From Anarhynchus alexandrinus (lineage: Eukaryota; Chordata; Aves; Charadriiformes; Charadriidae), in assembly GCA_008711295.1 (NCBI GenBank), contig VUYV01000122.1:2382779-2446778 (forward strand): a stretch of DNA of 64,000 nt. Reading direction: 5' to 3'. The position numbers and the translations under genes were made by a program. The stretch's first letter is position 1. Each line of letters opens with the position of its first letter. Shown here one piece after another: positions 63,278-64,000 of the stretch. The notes beneath the pieces were generated by a model. The model was not told where the DNA came from and made no database searches. It was given only the letters and a program-made list of their open reading frames with translations.

Positions 63278-64000
63278 ATCTTGGGCAGTAATGTTGGATA
63301 TTGTCTTCTTCTCAAATTAATGATTTAAAATTAACTTTTATATTACAATATGAAAACATGTGAAACACATTTTCAAATTAATTGCTTCATCTGTAGCCAA
63401 TATAATTTTATCAAATATAAAGACTGATCAAATATTTAGTATCTATATTTTCAGTGGGAATGAGAGGTTTTAACTAATTAAAATTTTAATGGAAATTATC
63501 TGTCCAGTTTGGGGCGGGGAGAGGGTGTTAGTCATATCCAGTTTGGGGTGTTTTTTTGGTGGGGGAGAATAGTTTCTACCTCAAAATTAGATTTCTTTTT
63601 TCTTACTGGTTTATACCTGCCTATTATTTTTCTTCATATTCTTTTCAGTTTATTTTGTATATGCTGTCATCATTTGAGATGAGATCAGTGTTTGTTTAGC
63701 TTTTATTTATTCTTCATATTTCTATTCATTGAGAATAACTTGAAATACTAAGTGAAGTCATTGGTGCTGTATGGAACTTCCATGATTTGTGGGTTTTTAA
63801 CAGATGCTCTAAAGATTACTAATGATGCAGCATAACCCTGGAGAAATGGTGGGAACAGGTAAATATCCATTCCCTTGTTTCGATAAACATATGGAAGACA
63901 AGGTTATTTAAATATGCCTATTTGGGAGCTGGTTCCCAGAGTTAGAGGTCTGGCTTGTATTCCTCTCATCATAAGCTATTTGAAGGGTTTGTGAAATGCA
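63278..64000. other. AT-rich non-coding stretch
   Basis: T-rich sequence without a recognisable gene or repeat. Confidence 0.5.

Noticed and set aside
1..64000. CRISPR arrays, operons, bacterial or phage gene clusters
   Set aside because: There are no spaced identical repeats, no dense gene packing and no ribosome-binding sites. Composition and repeats are those of a bird nuclear genome.

Overview
The window looks like non-coding DNA from a vertebrate nuclear genome, almost certainly a bird. It is AT-rich and CpG-poor. It carries several copies of CR1, the dominant LINE of birds and reptiles, and two solo LTRs of avian endogenous-retrovirus type whose end and body sequences I recognise. No protein-coding exon, rRNA or intact tRNA could be supported. 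All long open frames are either parts of CR1 or chance frames without a recognisable domain. The window could be intergenic or lie inside a large intron; the sequence alone does not decide this.

Layout. 1-3.4 kb: a solo LTR (668-1395) with a 5-bp target-site duplication (TSD), a mild CpG patch and a worn CR1 3' end. 3.5-27.8 kb: mostly featureless AT-rich DNA with short simple repeats, a C24 homopolymer at 16.5 kb, two GC-richer patches (17.0-17.5 and 21.9-22.1 kb) and two possible relics of tRNA-derived SINEs. 27.8-29.2 kb: a 1.4-kb minus-strand CR1. 29.2-43.1 kb: an old MIR/CORE-SINE-like copy (31.5 kb), a compact cluster of SOX- and FOX-type motifs (32.8 kb), a long pyrimidine tract (37.6 kb) and a short plus-strand CR1 piece (37.8 kb). 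43.1-43.7 kb: a second solo LTR with a perfect 6-bp TSD. 43.7-50.1 kb: AT-rich DNA with one CpG-dense patch (46.2-46.6 kb). 50.1-51.0 kb: a second minus-strand CR1 close in sequence to the first. 54.7-56.0 kb: an older plus-strand CR1 with an internal deletion. 56-64 kb: AT-rich DNA, two small perfect or near-perfect hairpins, a possible very old CR1-like relic near 62.3 kb and a (GTTT)n repeat.

The features do not form a pathway or system; they record successive retrotransposition. The most useful observations are the two LTR insertions with clean TSDs, and a 31-nt shift around a single N in the first CR1 that looks like an assembly error and by itself accounts for one of its frame breaks. 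I found no convincing undescribed biological system.
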